Positions 5,402 to 5,569 of a stretch of 5,569 nucleotides of DNA are shown here, piece after piece. A program made the position numbers and the translations under genes. The stretch spans positions 1-5,569 of the forward strand of contig JAOUIM010000268.1 in the NCBI GenBank assembly GCA_029884035.1, read 5' to 3'. Within the stretch, counting starts at the first letter, position 1. Every line of letters begins with the position of its first letter. Source of the stretch: Aquincola sp. (GTDB lineage: Bacteria > Pseudomonadota > Gammaproteobacteria > Burkholderiales > Burkholderiaceae_C). The notes below the pieces were generated by a model. That model was given only the letters and a program-made list of their open reading frames with translations. It was not told the origin of the DNA and made no database searches.

Positions 5402-5443
5402 GTCGGGACGAAACGCTGGATCAGGCCAACGTCCCATTTCAAT

Positions 5444-5447
5444 GGAG
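5444..5447 (+). promoter_or_regulatory. Shine-Dalgarno of the lipoprotein gene
   Basis: GGAG, 7 nt before the ATG at 5455, fixing the start of the lipoprotein signal sequence. Confidence 0.7.
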
Positions 5448-5454
5448 ATTCACC

Positions 5455-5569
5455 ATGAACGCTCGCACCACTCTTGCCCTGGCGGCTGCCGCCATCATCG
5501 GCATCACCGCCGCCGGTTGCGCCGTCACGCGCGGCCAGGAAACCGTGGGCTCCTATGTCGATGACGCGT
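5455..5569 (+). CDS. Exported lipoprotein, probably BON-domain type, 5' part only
   Basis: Thirty-eight residues are visible before the window ends. The N-terminus has a basic residue (R4), a hydrophobic Ala/Ile-rich core (7-20) and a lipobox-like TAAGC ending in C22, the predicted lipidation site; the -3 position is Ala rather than the usual Leu. After the Cys comes AVTRGQETVGSYVDDA. In my recollection, this CAVxRGQETVG(A/S)YxDD start is typical of betaproteobacterial BON-domain (OsmY-like) envelope lipoproteins, which protect the outer membrane and periplasm under osmotic or other stress. The BON repeats themselves would lie beyond the window, so the domain call is inferred; the lipoprotein call is seen directly. 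It sits alone behind its own Shine-Dalgarno and follows the cbpAM unit on the same strand. Confidence 0.8.
   Translation, partial: MNARTTLALAAAAIIGITAAGCAVTRGQETVGSYVDDA

Noticed and set aside
5408..5439. GACGAAA ... CCCATTT as a sigma-32 heat-shock promoter for the lipoprotein
   Set aside because: Spacing is too long (about 19-20 nt against 13-15) and the -35 match is poor.
1..5569. Mobile element, CRISPR array, tRNA or rRNA
   Set aside because: No transposase or integrase, no regularly spaced repeats and no cloverleaf or rRNA-like stretches were seen on either strand.

Overview
The window is uniformly GC-rich, with a strong G/C preference at third codon positions, leaderless-looking 4-base ATGA gene overlaps and clear Shine-Dalgarno sites. 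Together with the protein types, this suggests a chromosomal segment of a betaproteobacterium of the Burkholderiales (Rubrivivax/Methylibium/Leptothrix-like). That placement rests on protein resemblance from memory, not on a database search. No rRNA, tRNA, insertion sequence, phage gene or CRISPR array is visible.

Layout. (1) Positions 2-1902, plus strand: the 3' part of an aminoglycoside-phosphotransferase-fold small-molecule kinase, translationally coupled (ATGA) to a full-length but divergent enolase paralogue. A perfect hairpin at 1936-1957 separates this unit from the next gene, which is convergent. (2) Positions 1971-2788, minus strand: a 78-residue exported protein with an HCP motif after its signal peptide. 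Upstream of it is a 118-residue protein whose C-terminal half looks like the tail of glycine-zipper 2TM envelope proteins but which lacks the zipper and any signal peptide; a 10-bp perfect hairpin lies just after it. (3) Positions 2950-3648, plus strand: a VIT1/CCC1-family Fe/Mn transporter, divergent from the 118-residue gene and followed by a hairpin. (4) Positions 3908-5187, plus strand: cbpA (class II DnaJ co-chaperone) and its modulator cbpM, coupled by ATGA. (5) Positions 5188-5454: no confident gene. It holds a 36-codon reading frame with coding-like third positions and a hairpin 23 nt after its stop. (6) From 5455: the start of a BON-type lipoprotein, cut off by the window end.

Functionally the right two thirds reads as an envelope and proteostasis stress neighbourhood: metal storage/efflux, DnaK co-chaperone with inhibitor, and small exported or lipid-anchored proteins. 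The left third is different. It is a two-gene kinase plus enolase-like module whose enolase keeps the metal ligands and the catalytic Lys/Glu pair but has changes at otherwise near-invariant substrate-side positions. That is the best candidate for undescribed chemistry here.

A recurring feature is a perfect GC-rich stem-loop 23-33 nt after the stop of each apparent transcription unit, none followed by a T-tract.
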